The notes under the pieces are model-generated. The model saw only the letters and a program-made list of their open reading frames with translations. It was not told the origin of the DNA and did no database searches. The position numbers were made by a program, and so were the translations under genes. 7,330 nucleotides of DNA from Deinococcales bacterium (GTDB taxonomy: Bacteria > Deinococcota > Deinococci > Deinococcales > Deinococcaceae): NCBI GenBank assembly GCA_025359705.1, contig JANYFS010000320.1:1-7330 (forward strand), written 5' to 3'. Shown here piece by piece: positions 6,559-7,330 of this stretch (positions are counted from its first letter, which is position 1; every line of letters starts with the position of its first letter).

Positions 6559-7068
6559 CTAGGTTTTCCCTCGAGGCCACACTTGCCACCACGGAATAAT
6601 GCGGCTTTTCAGTTTTTTCAACTCGTAACGGGTGCGTGATAGCTCGAGGCGCAGTTTGGCAATCTCTTGGTTTTTGCCATGAATCTCGTTGCTTTGGTTT
6701 TCCAGCAGGTGGGCCGCTGCTCGCACATCTTCGGGGTTGAGTTCGGGCTGCTGCAACACACTTTGCATCCACAACACATCGTCCCGAAAGGGTCTGCTTT
6801 GGGGCTTGGGTGGATCGGGCAGTTTGGTCGTGCGAACAGCGGGAACTTCGCCCGCCAGTACCCGACGCAGTGCCTCGTTGGGATCAGATTCTTCAAAGGC
6901 ACAGGCCAATTCAATGTTGTTGAGGGCTTGACCAGGAATGCCCGTGAGCGCAAAGGGTTCGCCCCGCAATTCTTGCCACAAGATCAACCACAGTTTGACC
7001 TGAATCGGCCCCATGCTCAGACGCTGGCAGGCTTCCTCGAGGGTAAAAAGTCGCTCGGTGGCGTTCAT
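6559..7068 (-). CDS. Uncharacterised protein with possible MerR-like HTH and C-terminal coiled coil
   Basis: A 169-aa protein not recognised as a named family. Residues ~7-35 (LFTLEEACQRLSMGP, then a hydrophobic helix) resemble the first helix-turn-helix of MerR-type DNA-binding domains, with a possible wing near 38-48. Residues ~52-73 are helical and acidic (ACAFEESDPNEALRRVL). A Pro-rich hinge covers 84-94. Residues ~112-157 are a heptad-like, highly charged helix (AHLLENQSNEIHGKNQEIAKLRLELSRTRYELKKLKSR) expected to form a coiled coil, so the protein probably dimerises. It ends in a Trp-rich, basic tip (PWWQVWPRGK). Its ATG overlaps the stop of the peroxiredoxin-like gene as ATGA, and GGAGG lies 6 nt upstream inside that gene, so translation is likely coupled. 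A DNA-binding regulator is the best guess; the HTH call is weak. Confidence 0.85.
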   Translation of the reverse strand: MNATERLFTLEEACQRLSMGPIQVKLWLILWQELRGEPFALTGIPGQALNNIELACAFEESDPNEALRRVLAGEVPAVRTTKLPDPPKPQSRPFRDDVLWMQSVLQQPELNPEDVRAAAHLLENQSNEIHGKNQEIAKLRLELSRTRYELKKLKSRIIPWWQVWPRGKT

Positions 7069-7330
7069 TGGCTACCTCCACGCTTGGCTTTAGATTGCAC
7101 TACCCATTTTTCCGCTTCCTCGAGGGGCAAATGATCGCCAATATCTTTGCCATAGTAAATCCGCTCGATGGTCAGATCGGGGCCGATCAAAAATTCGGAA
7201 GGTAAACGGGTGAGCTGTCCCTGCCCCACTTTTTCATTGGAAGTCTCGAGCTTTAAACCTTCTTTGCGCTCTTTGCTGGGGATCATTTTAACCATACCCC
7301 AAAGCGAGCGTTCACAACCATACAGATCGT
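7065..7330 (-). CDS. Peroxiredoxin-like (AhpC/TSA-type, thioredoxin fold) protein, C-terminal part, cut by window edge
   Basis: The frame is open from the right edge of the window to TGA at 7065-7067, giving 87 visible residues beginning DLYGCERSLWG. A Met at 7293-7295 is internal, not a likely start, because the frame and the recognisable homology continue upstream of it. LPSEFLIGPDLTIERIYYGKDIGDHLPLEE is the characteristic end of the peroxiredoxin-like AhpC/TSA group (beta strand with cis-Pro-like region, then FLIGPD and YYGKDIGDH), recalled rather than searched. The active-site cysteine region lies outside the window, so catalysis cannot be judged; one Cys is seen at the LYGCER position. 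Such proteins usually reduce peroxides or act as thiol oxidoreductases in the cytoplasm. The gene overlaps the 169-aa gene by 2 codon-shifted bases plus the shared A/T/G (ATGA). Confidence 0.75.
   Translation of the reverse strand, partial: DLYGCERSLWGMVKMIPSKERKEGLKLETSNEKVGQGQLTRLPSEFLIGPDLTIERIYYGKDIGDHLPLEEAEKWVVQSKAKRGGSQ

Larger units (their letters stand above)
18..7250. repeat. Highly iterated palindrome CTCGAG, 57 copies
   Basis: Hand count gives 57 exact CTCGAG copies: 2 in the left leader, 5 in mnmA, 3 in the mnmA-helicase gap, 11 in the helicase, 28 in the VIT/vWA gene, 3 in the gap before it, 3 in the 169-aa gene and 2 in the peroxiredoxin-like fragment. The window also opens with CGAG, probably a cut copy. 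At this base composition about two copies are expected. The extended form GCTCGAGC occurs 14 times and CCTCGAGG 7 times. In coding DNA it is read in different frames, as Leu-Glu, as Ser-Ser/Ser-Arg or across Arg, so the signal is at the DNA level rather than a protein motif. Role unknown. Confidence 0.95.

Noticed and set aside
6479..6772. 97-aa open frame on the - strand overlapping the 169-aa gene
   Set aside because: It is out of frame with the better-supported 169-aa gene, is Arg/Lys/Ala-biased, and has no ribosome binding site advantage.
18..7250. CTCGAG copies as a CRISPR array or transcription-factor regulon
   Set aside because: Spacing is irregular, copies lie mainly inside coding sequence in several frames, and there are no spacers of constant length.

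Overview
The window looks like ordinary chromosome of a moderately GC-rich bacterium. From recall, the MnmA sequence (for example the MMRFWPD, DTFDTCCSPDA and TPNPCVNCN stretches) reads most like Deinococcus-Thermus proteins. That assignment is an inference from memory, not from a search. No phage, transposase, CRISPR, tRNA or rRNA signal was seen.

Layout from left to right. Positions 1-180 are a non-coding leader with a strong short palindrome. mnmA (tRNA 2-thiouridylase) follows on the + strand at 181-1335. A 210-nt convergent intergenic region comes next, with a hairpin that could terminate both strands. Everything after that is on the - strand: an RhlE-like DEAD-box RNA helicase with a Ser/Gly/Gln-rich tail (1546-3108), a 247-nt intergenic region with nested inverted repeats that could form a structured helicase leader, and a 998-aa VIT / vWA-like / TPR-like / DUF2135-like protein (3356-6352). 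A 206-nt intergenic region with a candidate terminator follows. Last is a two-gene overlapping unit: a 169-aa protein with a possible MerR-like helix-turn-helix and a C-terminal coiled coil (6559-7068), and upstream of it the C-terminal end of a peroxiredoxin-like (AhpC/TSA-type) protein that runs off the right edge (7065-7330).

Functionally, mnmA (tRNA wobble thiolation) and the helicase (RNA remodelling) are RNA-metabolism genes but are transcribed towards each other and are not an operon. The peroxiredoxin-like gene and the 169-aa gene share an ATGA stop/start overlap and are very probably co-translated. The VIT/vWA gene has its own strong ribosome binding site and lies after a candidate terminator, so it is probably a separate transcription unit.

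The most striking property is not a gene. The palindrome CTCGAG occurs 57 times by hand count in 7330 bp, where about two are expected by chance. It occurs in every gene, in all reading frames and in three of the four non-coding stretches. This is a highly iterated palindrome comparable in style to HIP1 of cyanobacteria. Some copies have become the arms of a probable terminator.
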